Positions 1 to 8,848 are shown, counted from the stretch's first letter. The stretch is DNA of 64,000 bases from Streptomyces nitrosporeus (GCF_008704555.1 NZ_CP023702.1:7238001-7302000); one strand, 5' to 3'. A program made the numbers and translations. The notes: a model not told the origin generated them from the letters alone.

Positions 1-531
1 CTCGTCTACCTCGACGCCCCGGTCTCCGGCACCAGGCAGCCCGCCGAACAGGGCACCCTCACGGTGTTCGTCTCCGGGCCCTCCGGCGCCCGCCCCACGG
101 TCCGGCCCGTCCTGGAGGCGATCGGCGGACGCACCGTCTGGGCCGGGGAGGACCCCGGGGCCGCCACCCGGCTCAAGCTGGTCACCAACGCCTGGGTGAT
201 CAACCTGGTCAACGGCGTCGCCGAATGCCTGAACCTCGCCGAAGGGCTGGGGACCGACCCGCGGCTCTTCCTCGACGCGGTGAAGGGCGGCCCGCTCGAC
301 ACCCCCTACCTCCAGCAGAAGGCCGCCGCCGTGCTCGACGGCGACCTCACCCCCAGCTTCGCCCTCTCCACCGCTCTCAAGGACTCCCGGCTGATCCTCG
401 ACGCCGCCGGAGCCTCCGGGGTGACGCTGGACCTGATCGCCGCCTCCGCCGAGCGGTTCACCCGCGCGCAGGCGGCCGGACACGGCGACCAGGACATGAT
501 CGCGACCTACTACGCGGGACGTACCGGCTGA
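1..531 (+). CDS. NAD(P)-dependent beta-hydroxyacid dehydrogenase, C-terminal part (5' truncated by window)
   Basis: The reading frame is open from base 1, so the Rossmann half lies outside the window. The visible 176 residues begin just before the substrate-binding DAPVSG motif of the 3-hydroxyisobutyrate dehydrogenase family. They continue with the KLVTNAW segment, whose lysine is the family's catalytic Lys, and the all-helical C-terminal domain. The family oxidises 3-hydroxy acids with NAD(P). The true substrate (hydroxyisobutyrate, tartronate semialdehyde, an imine) cannot be told from this half. The stop is 71 bases before the end of the convergent molybdopterin gene. Confidence 0.85.
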   Translation, partial: LVYLDAPVSGTRQPAEQGTLTVFVSGPSGARPTVRPVLEAIGGRTVWAGEDPGAATRLKLVTNAWVINLVNGVAECLNLAEGLGTDPRLFLDAVKGGPLDTPYLQQKAAAVLDGDLTPSFALSTALKDSRLILDAAGASGVTLDLIAASAERFTRAQAAGHGDQDMIATYYAGRTG

Positions 532-602
532 GCGGTGCGCACGACGGCGGCGCCCCGGCCGGCCCCGGGGCTCGCGGGGGCCGGGCGCCGGAACAGCGGC
601 CG

Positions 603-1922
603 TCAGACGACCGTCACGGGATGCCGCACCACGGCGTCGAAGAGATAGCCCTGCGTGTTGTGAGCCGTCGTCACCGGCTGGGACCGGCCCGACCGGTCCG
701 TCGCCCGCGCCAGCAGCACGGCGGCGCCCGGCGCCCCCGGCACCCAGTCCGCCGACCAGCGGACCCAGCTCCCGCTCCGGGGCTCGTCCCGCAGCCGCGC
801 CGGACGCCACCGGGCCCCACCGTCCGTGCTGACCTCGACCGAACGCACCGGGGCGCCGCCCGACCAGGACCGCCCGGTGAGGAGTTGCCGCCGCCCGGCG
901 GGGAACACGGCGCCGGGCGCGAGCTCGAACGCGCTCTTGAGGGTCTGCCGGGTCAGCGGCGCACCGCCCCCGTCCGGGTGGCCGGGGCCGAACAGCCGGT
1001 ACAGCCCCGTGTTCCACGGGGTGAGGAGCGGCTGGGCGCTCACCTCGATGTCGCCCACCCACTTGATGTTGGCGATCCCGATCCAGGACGGCACGATCAG
1101 CCGTACCGGGCTCCCGTGATCGGGCGGCAACGGCTCCCCGTTCATCTCGTAGGCCAGCAGCACGTCGTCCAGCGCCTTCGCGACGGGCAGAGGTCTGCGG
1201 ACCCGGCCCAGGTTCGTCCCGTCGCTGACGACCTCCGCGTCCAGCCCGCGCGGCAGGACATCGACCGCGCGGGGCCCGATACCCGCCCGGCGCAGCACCT
1301 CCGCCAGCCGTACCCCGCGCCAGCGCGCCGTACCGATCGCGCCGAGGGTCCACGCGGTACCGCTGACCTGCTGCCCCTGCTGGGAGGCGAAGAAGCTCCG
1401 GCCGTTGCCCGCGCACTCGACGAACGCCGTACGGGAGGTGGCGGGCAGCGCGCGCAGCGCGGCGTAGGAGAAGTCCACCGGGCCGCCCGTCAGCCCGTCG
1501 CCCCACACCGTCAGCTTCCAGGAGGCCTCGTCGATCACCGGGGTCGAGGTGTGGTTGCGGACGAAGAAGCGGTCGGCCGGGGTGAGCAGCCCGGTACCGC
1601 GCAGCGCCGCGAAGTTCGTCTCGGCGTTCGTCCCGCGCACCGTGAACAGTTCGGGCGGCAGCGGCTTCACCACCCCGGGCAGGGAGCCGGCCGCCAGGGC
1701 GGGAGCAGCCGCCGCCTGCACCAGGGGGACGGACACCGAAGCCGCCGCGACCAGCCGGAGCAGATCACGCCGGCCGATCCCGGCCGACCGCGCACGGCCG
1801 GCGGCCCACTGGCGCATCCGCGCCAGGTCGTACGCGGCCTCCGGGGAGACGGCCGCGGACGGCGGTGCCGGGTGCGGCGCGGCTTCGGACGGCAGGCGCC
1901 GGGACGGTGGCTGAGCAGGCAT
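603..1922 (-). CDS. Sulfite-oxidase-like molybdopterin oxidoreductase, Tat exported
   Basis: This 439-residue protein starts at the ATG at 1922, which has a CAGGAG ribosome site; an upstream in-frame ATG at 1955 lacks one. Around residue 50 it carries a twin-arginine motif (GRRDLLRLV) followed by a hydrophobic stretch ending in ALA, so it should be exported folded with its cofactor. The oxidoreductase molybdopterin domain contains FVECAGNGR, with the Cys expected to bind molybdenum, and a Mo-co dimerisation (Ig-like) domain follows. The family includes YedY/MsrP and sulfite dehydrogenases. No haem partner is adjacent, so the electron acceptor is unknown. Confidence 0.85.
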   Translation of the reverse strand: MPAQPPSRRLPSEAAPHPAPPSAAVSPEAAYDLARMRQWAAGRARSAGIGRRDLLRLVAAASVSVPLVQAAAAPALAAGSLPGVVKPLPPELFTVRGTNAETNFAALRGTGLLTPADRFFVRNHTSTPVIDEASWKLTVWGDGLTGGPVDFSYAALRALPATSRTAFVECAGNGRSFFASQQGQQVSGTAWTLGAIGTARWRGVRLAEVLRRAGIGPRAVDVLPRGLDAEVVSDGTNLGRVRRPLPVAKALDDVLLAYEMNGEPLPPDHGSPVRLIVPSWIGIANIKWVGDIEVSAQPLLTPWNTGLYRLFGPGHPDGGGAPLTRQTLKSAFELAPGAVFPAGRRQLLTGRSWSGGAPVRSVEVSTDGGARWRPARLRDEPRSGSWVRWSADWVPGAPGAAVLLARATDRSGRSQPVTTAHNTQGYLFDAVVRHPVTVV

Positions 1923-2607
1923 GAACGCTCCTGGAGGAGAGGGACGACGGGACACCGGCTGCTCCGGCGGCCGCCACGGACACGACGGCGCCCGGCGGAC
2001 GCTGACCCGCGCCCGCCGGGAACGGCCGGCACACGGCGGCAGGCCCGTACGGACACCGTCCGGCAGGGGAGGAGGGCCGAGGCGTCAACGGCCACCGGCG
2101 GAGCGGCGGCACGCGGCCCGGCCGGGCCCGCAGCCGCAGGCCGCGAGGACGGGGCGCCCCGGACCGGTACACGGCCGCGGGAAGAGGAAGGCGGTCGCGG
2201 TCATGCCCGGGAGGCTGTCAGCGGTCCTCTTCGGCGTCAACCGGCCGCGCCCACCGCACGGTCCGCGTGTTCCCCGCCCCGGACCCGGCGCCGTCCGGCC
2301 TCCGGACCGCCTGGACACCGCGCCGGCCTGCACCGTCACCGGTACGCCCGGAGCCGTACCGCCGGTGTGGGCCGCGCCCGGGGCACGCCCGGGGGCGGTT
2401 CACGCACACGGTGATTTCATCGGGCCGCAACACGCCGCAACACGGCGCAACACACGGGCTCCGGCGGGCCGTCGGCAGCCACGGGCAGGGGCGTCCCGGA
2501 GCGCGAGCCGACCGGGCGCGCGGGCACAGACGCGGACGGAAGGGGGCTCGGACGGAGGCGGCTCAGGGGGCCAGGCGGACGCGGCCCGGGCGAGGACGCG
2601 GCTCGGC
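1923..2607. other. 685-base region without a convincing gene
   Basis: Several overlapping open frames exist on both strands, but they are Arg/Pro/Gly-rich composition artefacts with no ribosome sites or recognisable motifs. The stretch presumably holds the promoter of the molybdopterin gene and the 3' region of the sigma factor gene. No clear hairpin or repeat was seen. Confidence 0.5.
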
Positions 2608-3504
2608 TCACTCCTCCGTGAACATCCCGGCGCGCAGCTTGAGGAGGGTCCGGCTCAGCAGCCGCGACACATGCATCTGGGAGATCCCCAGCTCGTCACC
2701 GATGCGCGCCTGCGTCATCTCCTGCCCGAACCGCATCTCGATGATCCGGCGCTCCCGGGGGGTGAGTTCCTCCAGCAGGGGCGCCAGCGCGTGCAGGTTC
2801 TCCACCGTCTCGATCGCCGGGTCCGGCTCGCCCAGGACATCCGCGAACGTCCGCCCGTTCGTCGAGCGGCCCACCGAGTCCGCCGTGTCCGCCGGTATGT
2901 CGAGTGAGCCCGCCGTGTAGCCGTTGGCGGCGACGATGCCCTCGGCGACTTCTTCCTCCTCCAGCCCGAGGTACTCGGCCAGCTCCTTGACCGTCGGGTC
3001 CCGGTCCAGGCCGGCGGCCAGCGCCTCCTTCGCCCTGGCGAGGTCGACGCGCAGCTCCTGCAACCGCCTCGGGACGTGCACGGACCAGGTGCTGTCACGG
3101 AAGAAACGCTTTATCTCGCCGACGATGTACGGCACGGCGAAGGAGGTGAACTCGACCTCCCGGCTCAGGTCGAACCGGTCGATGGCCTTGATGAGGCCGA
3201 TGGTGCCGACCTGGACGATGTCCTCCATCTCGCCGCTGCCCCGGTTGCGGAAGCGGCCCGCCGCGAACCGGACCAGGGACAGGTTCATCTCGATCAGCGT
3301 GTTCCTGGCGTACTGGTACTCGGGCGTGCCCTCCTCAAGGACCTGGAGGCGGTCGAAGAACAGTTTCGACAGGGCGCGCGCGTCCCGCGGGGCGACCTGG
3401 CCCGCATCGGCGATCCACGGGAGGTCTCCCGTGACGCCCGGTCGCTCCGCGGAGCCGGAGCCCTGCTGTTCCACAGTGGAGGTTCGTGCGGTGTGCGCGG
3501 GCAT
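2608..3504 (-). CDS. SigB/SigF-family RNA polymerase sigma factor
   Basis: This is a 298-residue group 3 sigma factor. The ATG at 3504 is preceded by GGGAGCG; a longer frame up to 3687 has no ribosome site. Region 2 is plain (NLSLVRFAAGRF, then DIVQVGTIGLIKAIDRFD and FTSFAVPYIVGEIKRFFRD). Region 3 follows (VPRRLQELR), and region 4 has ELTPRERRIIEMRF and a helix-turn-helix ending in ISQMHVSRLLSRTL. Streptomyces carry many such paralogues (SigB, F, G, H and others), normally held by RsbW-type anti-sigma kinases and released by PP2C phosphatases. A PP2C gene lies 1.4 kb away at 4871. Which paralogue this is cannot be settled from sequence alone. Confidence 0.93.
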   Translation of the reverse strand: MPAHTARTSTVEQQGSGSAERPGVTGDLPWIADAGQVAPRDARALSKLFFDRLQVLEEGTPEYQYARNTLIEMNLSLVRFAAGRFRNRGSGEMEDIVQVGTIGLIKAIDRFDLSREVEFTSFAVPYIVGEIKRFFRDSTWSVHVPRRLQELRVDLARAKEALAAGLDRDPTVKELAEYLGLEEEEVAEGIVAANGYTAGSLDIPADTADSVGRSTNGRTFADVLGEPDPAIETVENLHALAPLLEELTPRERRIIEMRFGQEMTQARIGDELGISQMHVSRLLSRTLLKLRAGMFTEE

Positions 3505-3972
3505 TCCGTCACGCTCCCGGATCGTAGACGTCGAGGTGGAGTGCGCCTGCCCGGAAGAAGAGAACTCATGTACGGGAGAACAGAATTGTGCCAGGAACCC
3601 GAAGCATTGGCCGGAACGGGCCGGCGGCCCCGGCTCCGGCACGCACGACCGCCCCACCGGTACGGGGGAGCCCGGTGGGGCGGCCACCTCCAGAGTGCCA
3701 CAGCGGAACGGGAGTTGGGGGCCGATCGGAACACCGGACCCGGGACCGCGCGCCGGACGACCGGTGAGGAGCGCGAACGAGGGCCCGGACGGCGGCGGTA
3801 CCGGAGCCGGTGACGGGTCCGCGGGCGGGTCCTGGCACCCGGGAATAGGCGCAGGCCCTCATCCGCTTTTCCCAGCTGACGTCCCACAGCCCCGTCACGG
3901 CGGCCGCCGGCACCACGGCGCCGCGTCCGCCCGCCGGAGACCGTCCACCGGCGGTCCGCAGAGAGGAAAACC

Positions 3973-4071
3973 ATGAGCACGCCCCCCGCGCCCGGCTCCC
4001 GCCCCCCGCGCCCCGGCCCGTTCCCGCCCGCCCGCAGCCGGAGCGGCGAGCAGGAAAGGGCAGCCGCGTGA
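3973..4071 (+). CDS. Possible 32-residue peptide translationally coupled to the GNAT gene
   Basis: An ATG at 3973 with AGAGGAAAA just upstream opens a 32-codon frame rich in Pro, Arg and Ser. Its TGA overlaps the GTG of the next gene in a GTGA junction, the usual geometry of translational coupling. Composition gives no function. It may be a coupling leader rather than a working protein. The absence of a strong ribosome site elsewhere for the downstream GTG supports a coupling role. Confidence 0.4.
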   Translation: MSTPPAPGSRPPRPGPFPPARSRSGEQERAAA

Positions 4072-4847
4072 CCGTCCCGCACCCCGCCGGCCCCCGGCCG
4101 GTGCCGCCCGTCCTCGCCCATCCCCTGGACAGTCCGGTGCACGCCGCGCTGACCGGACCCCACGCCCACTTCGCCGAGCGCCGCGGAAGGGTGCTGCGCT
4201 ACCCGGCCGACGTCACCCCCTGGAACGCCGTCCCCGACGCGCCGCTCGCCCAGGACTGGGCCGACGCCGCCGCGCTGGCGGGACCCGGCGGCTCCGTCAC
4301 CCTGACCGCCTTCCACGAGCCGCCGCCCGCCGACTGGGAGATCCTCTTCCACGCGGAAGGCGTGCAGATGGTGGACGACGGTGTGGACGCGGCCCCCGAC
4401 GCCGAAGCCGTCCGCCTGGGCCCCGCGGACGTCCCCGAGATGCTGGAGCTCGTCGGGCGTACCCGCCCGGGCCCCTTCCTGCCCCGGACCGTGGAACTCG
4501 GCACCTACCTCGGCATCCGCCGCCACGGGACCCTGGTGGCGATGGCGGGGGAGCGGCTGCGCCCGCCGGGCTGGACGGAGATCAGCGCCGTCTGCACGGA
4601 CGAGTCCGTACGCGGGCAGGGGATGGCGAGCCGGCTCCTGAGGGCCGTCGCCCACGAGATCCGGGAGCGCGGGGAGACACCCTTCCTGCACGCCGCCTCG
4701 GCCAACACCGGGGCGATCCGGCTGTACGAGGCACTGGGCTTCCGGCTGCGCAGGCGTACCGCGTTCCTCTCCGCCCTGGTCCCGCCGGGCCTCGGCACCC
4801 GGAATCCGGACGACCGGACGGGTAGGTTGGAGCAAACGGGGCGATAG
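4068..4847 (+). CDS. GNAT-family N-acetyltransferase (FR47-like)
   Basis: This is a 259-residue protein with GTG start. The C-terminal half carries the acetyl-CoA-binding signature of GNAT enzymes: EISAVCTDESVRGQGMASRLL (motif A, Q/RxxGxG/A-like), then HAASANTGAIRLYEALGF (motif B). The N-terminal 110 residues look like a degenerate second GNAT half, as in FR47-like proteins. Substrate unknown. The gene sits between a sigma factor and a PP2C phosphatase and ends 23 bases before the latter, so the two plus-strand genes may be co-transcribed. Confidence 0.85.
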   Translation: MTVPHPAGPRPVPPVLAHPLDSPVHAALTGPHAHFAERRGRVLRYPADVTPWNAVPDAPLAQDWADAAALAGPGGSVTLTAFHEPPPADWEILFHAEGVQMVDDGVDAAPDAEAVRLGPADVPEMLELVGRTRPGPFLPRTVELGTYLGIRRHGTLVAMAGERLRPPGWTEISAVCTDESVRGQGMASRLLRAVAHEIRERGETPFLHAASANTGAIRLYEALGFRLRRRTAFLSALVPPGLGTRNPDDRTGRLEQTGR

Positions 4848-4870
4848 CGACAGATTGCGGGAGGCGGTCC

Positions 4871-6064
4871 GTGGTCAAGGGACTCCGGCGGCCGGCGGCG
4901 CGCAGAGCGGTGCTACCGGGTACGGACCCGGACGAGGCGCGGGCGGGCGCCTCCCGGATCGGCAACGCGGCACTGGCCACCGGGCTCCTGGCGCTGACGT
5001 CCGCGGTCGTCGTCCTCGACGCGCTCACCGGGGACGACCTGCGGCTGATCCCTCTCCTGGTCGTTCTGCCCGCCCTGGCCTCGGTCTTCTGCGCGGTCCG
5101 CCAGACCGTCGGCGTCGCCCTCTGGGTCACGCTCGTGGTGGTCGGCTCCAGCATCGCGGCGGGAGGCGCCTTCTGGGACGTCGTCTTCCTCATCGGCTTC
5201 ACCGCGCTCGCCAGCGGCCTGGGCGTCCTCGCCTGCAGCGCACGGATCCGGCACGCCACCGAGGTGGCCCGGCTGCGCTCCGCCGCCGTCGCCCTCCAGC
5301 GGCAGATCCTGCGCCCGCTCCCGGTCGTCACCCGGGAGCTGCGGGTCCAGGGCCTCTACGAACCGATCGAGGAGGACCGCTTCGTCGGCGGCGACATCTA
5401 CGAGGTCGTGCAGTCCCCCCACGGCAGCCGGGTGATCATCGGGGACGTGCAGGGCAAGGGGCTGCCCGCCATCGGGGCGGGATTCGCCGCGCTCGGGGCG
5501 TTCCGGGAAGCGGCCGTCCGGGAACCCGAACTCACGGCGGTCGCCGACGCGCTGGAGGACGCCGTCGTCCGGCACAACGCCTTCTCCGCCGAGACCGGCG
5601 AGACCGAGCGCTTCGTCACCGCCCTGCTGCTCGGATTCGGTGCGGGCGACCAGGTCGGAGCCGTGAACTGCGGTCACCTGCCGCCCCGGCTGCTCCACGA
5701 CGGGACGGAGAGCACCGTCCCGCTGCGGCGGACCTCCGTACCGCTGGGCCTGGCGGCGCTCAGCGACGAGGCGCGTACCGCGGAACAGTTCACGCTCCCG
5801 CCCGGCGCGTCCCTGGTGGTCTTCACGGACGGCGTCACCGAGGCCCGGGACCCGGCGGGCGGCTTCTATCCGCTGGACGAACGGCTGGCCCGGTGGGCGC
5901 ACCACCAGCCGCGTGAACTGCTGCAGGCGCTGCGGACCGACCTGGAGGAGTTCTCCGGCGGAGTGCGGCGCGACGACATCGCCGTACTCGTCATCACCCG
6001 GCGCCCGGACAGCGGCGGCCACCTCTCCCGGGTGCCGGGCAGCATCAGGAACCGGTACGCCTGA
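4871..6064 (+). CDS. Membrane-anchored PP2C-type (SpoIIE/RsbU) serine phosphatase
   Basis: This is a 397-residue protein with GTG start preceded by GGGAGG. Residues about 30-130 contain several hydrophobic helices, and the rest is a SpoIIE-like PP2C domain. Conserved metal-site sequences are present: DRFVGGDIYEV, VIIGDVQGKGLPA, LVVFTDGVTEA and RRDDIAVLVI. Such enzymes dephosphorylate anti-anti-sigma factors in SigB-type partner-switching modules. No STAS protein is adjacent, so its substrate is probably encoded elsewhere. The sigma factor at 2608 is a plausible downstream target by proximity only. Confidence 0.9.
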   Translation: MVKGLRRPAARRAVLPGTDPDEARAGASRIGNAALATGLLALTSAVVVLDALTGDDLRLIPLLVVLPALASVFCAVRQTVGVALWVTLVVVGSSIAAGGAFWDVVFLIGFTALASGLGVLACSARIRHATEVARLRSAAVALQRQILRPLPVVTRELRVQGLYEPIEEDRFVGGDIYEVVQSPHGSRVIIGDVQGKGLPAIGAGFAALGAFREAAVREPELTAVADALEDAVVRHNAFSAETGETERFVTALLLGFGAGDQVGAVNCGHLPPRLLHDGTESTVPLRRTSVPLGLAALSDEARTAEQFTLPPGASLVVFTDGVTEARDPAGGFYPLDERLARWAHHQPRELLQALRTDLEEFSGGVRRDDIAVLVITRRPDSGGHLSRVPGSIRNRYA

Positions 6065-6079
6065 ACAGGCCGCGCCCTG

Positions 6080-6107
6080 CAGGCCGCGCCCTCCAGGGCG
6101 CGGCCTG
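6080..6107. terminator. Bidirectional hairpin terminator between convergent genes
   Basis: Perfect 13-bp inverted repeat (CAGGCCGCGCCCT / AGGGCGCGGCCTG) with a 2-base turn. A second copy of the left arm lies at 6066-6078, so two alternative pairings with the same right arm are possible. It lies between the stops of the PP2C gene and the hydrolase gene. Confidence 0.85.
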
Positions 6108-6125
6108 TCCGGGTGCGGTGGTGTC

Positions 6126-6953
6126 TCAGACGGCGAGGAAGTCGAGGAGGTCGGTGTTGAACTTCTCTTTGTCGCCGGGGACGAGGGCGATGCCGTGGGA
6201 GCCGCCTTCGTAGACCTTGAGGGTGGCGTCCGGGATGATTTTCGCGGATTTGCGGCCGGTGGCGTCGATGGGGACGACCTGGTCGTCGTCGCCGTGCACC
6301 ACCAGGGTCGGCACGTCGAACTTCTTCAGGTCTTCGTGGAAGTCGGTGGCGGCGAAGGCGTCGACGCAGTCGACGCCGCCTTCGATGGTCTGGACCATGG
6401 CCATGTACCAGAAGGCGTCCTTGTTGCCCTGGGTGACCTTGTTGCCGTTCCGGTTGGCGCCGAAGAAGCCGACGGCGGTGTCCTTCCAGAACTGGGAGCG
6501 TTCGGCGAGGATGCCGTTCTTGATGTCGTCGAAGACGGACTGGGGGACGCCTTCGGGGTTGTCCGGGCCCTGGAGCATCAGCGGGGGGACCGCGGAGAGC
6601 AGGACGGCGGAGCGGATGCGGCTGGTGCCGTGGCGGCCGATGTAGCGGGCCAGTTCGCCGCCGCCCATGGAGTGGGCGACCAGGGTGACGTCCCTTAGGT
6701 CGAGGTGGGTGATGAGGTCGTTCAGGTCGTCGGCGAAGGTGTCGAAGTCGTATCCGTCGTAGACCGGGGTGGAGCGGCCGTGGCCGCGGCGGTCGTGGGC
6801 GATGCCGCGGAACCCGGCGTCGGCCACGGCCTTCAGCTGGTCCTGCCAGGCGTCGCCGTTGAGCGGCCAGCCGTGGATGAAGACCACGGGGCGCCCCTGG
6901 CCCCAGTCCTTGTAGAAGATCTCGACACCGTCACGCGTCGTACACACAGGCAT
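6126..6953 (-). CDS. Alpha/beta hydrolase, cofactor-free chloroperoxidase type
   Basis: This 275-residue protein has the full alpha/beta hydrolase set of the non-haem chloroperoxidase/esterase subfamily: oxyanion region HGWPLN, nucleophile Ser in AHSMGGG, acid in VVHGDDDQVVP and His in EGGSHGIA. Length is the family norm. These proteins are esterases or perhydrolases that halogenate only through peracid formation in vitro, so the physiological role is open. The ribosome site is AGGAAGTCATCC before the ATG. It is transcribed away from the cellulase locus. Confidence 0.9.
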   Translation of the reverse strand: MPVCTTRDGVEIFYKDWGQGRPVVFIHGWPLNGDAWQDQLKAVADAGFRGIAHDRRGHGRSTPVYDGYDFDTFADDLNDLITHLDLRDVTLVAHSMGGGELARYIGRHGTSRIRSAVLLSAVPPLMLQGPDNPEGVPQSVFDDIKNGILAERSQFWKDTAVGFFGANRNGNKVTQGNKDAFWYMAMVQTIEGGVDCVDAFAATDFHEDLKKFDVPTLVVHGDDDQVVPIDATGRKSAKIIPDATLKVYEGGSHGIALVPGDKEKFNTDLLDFLAV

Positions 6954-7353
6954 GGATGACTTCCTCTCGCTCTGCCGCCCCGGCGGTGGGCCGCACCGGC
7001 CGGAGGGGGATGCCGCTGCCGCGGCCGGGAACGGGGAGCCGCGGTGGGCCGGAGCCCGCCTGCTCCCCTTACCGATCCTGCGAGCGGGGCGCCTTCACGC
7101 AACGGGTGCCGAGGAGGTGGCGGCCTCTTCCGCCGGGCACCGGCGGCCGCACGGCCGGTCCGCCGTACGCCCTCCCGGACGTGTGCGGGCACCCGCCGGG
7201 CATCCGCAGGATTACTCCGGACGGGTGAAGCGGCAGGCGGCCCCGCGCCTTCCGGCCCCGGATCGCTTCCGGGTGCTCACGGCCGCTCCCGGGGTGACCA
7301 CGAAGTAACACCCGCAACAGTCTTGACGCATACATGGCGCTCAGGAACGCTCA

Positions 7354-7367
7354 TGGGAGCGCTCCCG
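7354..7367. promoter_or_regulatory. CebR-type operator 1 upstream of GH6
   Basis: TGGGAGCGCTCCCG matches the 14-bp palindrome TGGGAGCGCTCCCA, known as the binding site of the LacI-type cellobiose repressor CebR in Streptomyces, with one mismatch at the last base. A TTGACG box at 7323-7328 lies about 26 bases upstream, so the operator would overlap the -10/start region. Confidence 0.85.
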
Positions 7368-7377
7368 CACCCTTCGG

Positions 7378-7391
7378 TGGGGGCGCTCCCG
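7378..7391. promoter_or_regulatory. CebR-type operator 2 upstream of GH6
   Basis: TGGGGGCGCTCCCG is a second copy of the same palindrome with two mismatches, starting 24 bases after operator 1, so both lie nearly on the same helix face. It ends 29 bases before the GH6 start codon. Confidence 0.7.
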
Positions 7392-7420
7392 CATGTTCAC
7401 CGCGACCGAGGGACGGACCC

Positions 7421-8623
7421 ATGCGCCTCAGAGCGACCCTGCTAGGAGCCCTGCCGCTCGCCTGCGCGGCGGCCCTGCTCACCGCCCCGGCCACCGCGGC
7501 CCCCGGTGCCGCGCAGGCCGGTGACGCACAGGCCGGCGCGGCCGCCGGGACGCACCGCACCCGGCTGTACGTGCCCGACGCCAACCCCGGCGCGTACCGC
7601 CAGGCCGTGGACCTGCTGCGGCAGAAGAAACTCCGGGACGCCGCCGGCATCCTGGCCATGGCGCGCACCCCGCACGCCGTGTGGTTCGGGGACCAGAGCC
7701 CGGCCGAGGTCGAGCGGGAGGCCGCACGCGTCGTCAGGGAGGCGGCCAGGCAGCGGGCCGTGCCCCTCTTCGCCCTGTACAACGTCCCCGGCCGCGACTG
7801 CGCCAACTACTCCGGCGGCGGCGCCTCCACGACCGCCGAGTACCAGGCGTGGATCGACGCCGTGGCCCGGGGCATCGGCGGCCACGACGCCATGGTCGTC
7901 CTGGAACCGGACTCGCTCGCCCTGCTGCCCTCGGACTGCGGGCAGGACGACGGCGAGGGCACGAAGACGAAAGCCCGCTACGCCGAGGTGAACTACGCGG
8001 TCGACACCCTTGAGCCGCTGGCCCGCACCAAGGTCTACCTCGACACCGGCCACCAGGGCTGGCACTCCGTCAACGACATCGTCCCCCGCCTGCTGGAGGG
8101 CGGTGTGGAGCGCGCCACCGGAGTCTTCACCAACGCCTCCAACTACCACACCGAGGACGCCAACTCCTGGTACGGAACGCTGATCTCCTCCTGCCTGGCC
8201 TACGTGGACACCGGCGGGGACAGCGCCGACTGCCCGAACCAGTGGTGGCCCCGCAACGACGCCCAGGCATGGCTGGACACCCACGTGGACACCGACCCCG
8301 CCCTGATGAAGCACTTCGTCACCGACTCCAGCCGCAACGGCCGGGGCACCTGGACCGCGCCCGCCGGCAAGTACACGGACGCCCAGGAATGGTGCAACCC
8401 GCCGGACCGGGGCCTGGGCGCCCGGCCCACCACCGCCACGGGCGACCCGCTGCACGACGCCCGGCTGTGGATCAAGATTCCCGGGGAATCGGACGGACTC
8501 TGCCTGCGGGGTACGGACGGCCCCGAGGACCCCGAGCGCGGGACGGTCGACCCGGCAGCCGGAGCGTGGTTCCCCCAGCAGGCTCTGGAGCTGGTGCGTT
8601 TCGCACAGCCCCCGCTGTTCTGA
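7421..8623 (+). CDS. Secreted glycoside hydrolase family 6 endoglucanase/cellobiohydrolase
   Basis: This is a 400-residue protein starting at the ATG at 7421 after GAGGGACG; upstream in-frame starts would absorb the operators. It has a Sec signal peptide ending near residues 25-28 (ATAAPGA), then a GH6 domain: YNVPGRDCANYSGGG, VVLEPDSLALLPSDC (acid Asp region), LDTGHQGWH, DSSRNGRGTW, and KIPGESDG near the C-terminus. There is no carbohydrate-binding module, unlike most Streptomyces GH6 exo-enzymes. It cleaves beta-1,4-glucan with inversion. Control by CebR is inferred from two operator copies upstream. Confidence 0.93.
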   Translation: MRLRATLLGALPLACAAALLTAPATAAPGAAQAGDAQAGAAAGTHRTRLYVPDANPGAYRQAVDLLRQKKLRDAAGILAMARTPHAVWFGDQSPAEVEREAARVVREAARQRAVPLFALYNVPGRDCANYSGGGASTTAEYQAWIDAVARGIGGHDAMVVLEPDSLALLPSDCGQDDGEGTKTKARYAEVNYAVDTLEPLARTKVYLDTGHQGWHSVNDIVPRLLEGGVERATGVFTNASNYHTEDANSWYGTLISSCLAYVDTGGDSADCPNQWWPRNDAQAWLDTHVDTDPALMKHFVTDSSRNGRGTWTAPAGKYTDAQEWCNPPDRGLGARPTTATGDPLHDARLWIKIPGESDGLCLRGTDGPEDPERGTVDPAAGAWFPQQALELVRFAQPPLF

Positions 8624-8643
8624 CAGGGGGACGGCACGCCCGT

Positions 8644-8677
8644 GGGGCTGCCTGCCGCGCCGACGGCGGGCAGCCCC
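8644..8677. terminator. Terminator hairpin 1 after GH6
   Basis: 14-bp stem (GGGGCTGCCTGCCG / CGGCGGGCAGCCCC, one G-T pair) with a 6-base loop, 20 bases after the GH6 stop codon. Confidence 0.85.
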
Positions 8678-8694
8678 GCGAAGTGGCCGTCACC

Positions 8695-8733
8695 CCGGGA
8701 GCGGCGGGACCGGACCGGCCCCGCCGCTCCCGG
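8695..8733. terminator. Terminator hairpin 2 after GH6
   Basis: A second, perfect 14-bp inverted repeat (CCGGGAGCGGCGGG / CCCGCCGCTCCCGG) follows the first by 17 bases. The pair insulates the cellulase transcript from the ABC-F promoter just downstream. Confidence 0.85.
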
Positions 8734-8799
8734 GCGGGCCCGCGCGGGTCCGCCGTGAATCGGGGTACCTCCTTTCCGCCCGTGGTTACACTGAACCGC

Positions 8800-8826
8800 A
8801 TGGGCAGGCACTACTTCTTTCTCTGA
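8800..8826 (+). CDS. 8-codon leader peptide MGRHYFFL upstream of the ABC-F gene
   Basis: The ATG at 8800 opens a frame of eight codons (MGRHYFFL) and a TGA. A TACACT -10-like box at 8787-8792 ends seven bases before the ATG, so the transcript would be leaderless and this ORF would be its first translated element. No ribosome site precedes it. Short leader ORFs of this kind precede many antibiotic-inducible ABC-F and erm genes and act by ribosome stalling. That role here is inferred from position and from the downstream hairpins. Confidence 0.65.
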   Translation: MGRHYFFL

Positions 8827-8848
8827 GCACCGGCCAGGACGCCGCCGT

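Noticed and set aside
225..2414. 729-codon plus-strand frame over the first two genes
   Set aside because: Crosses the dehydrogenase end and the antisense of the sulfite-oxidase-like gene; Arg/Pro-rich without any domain.
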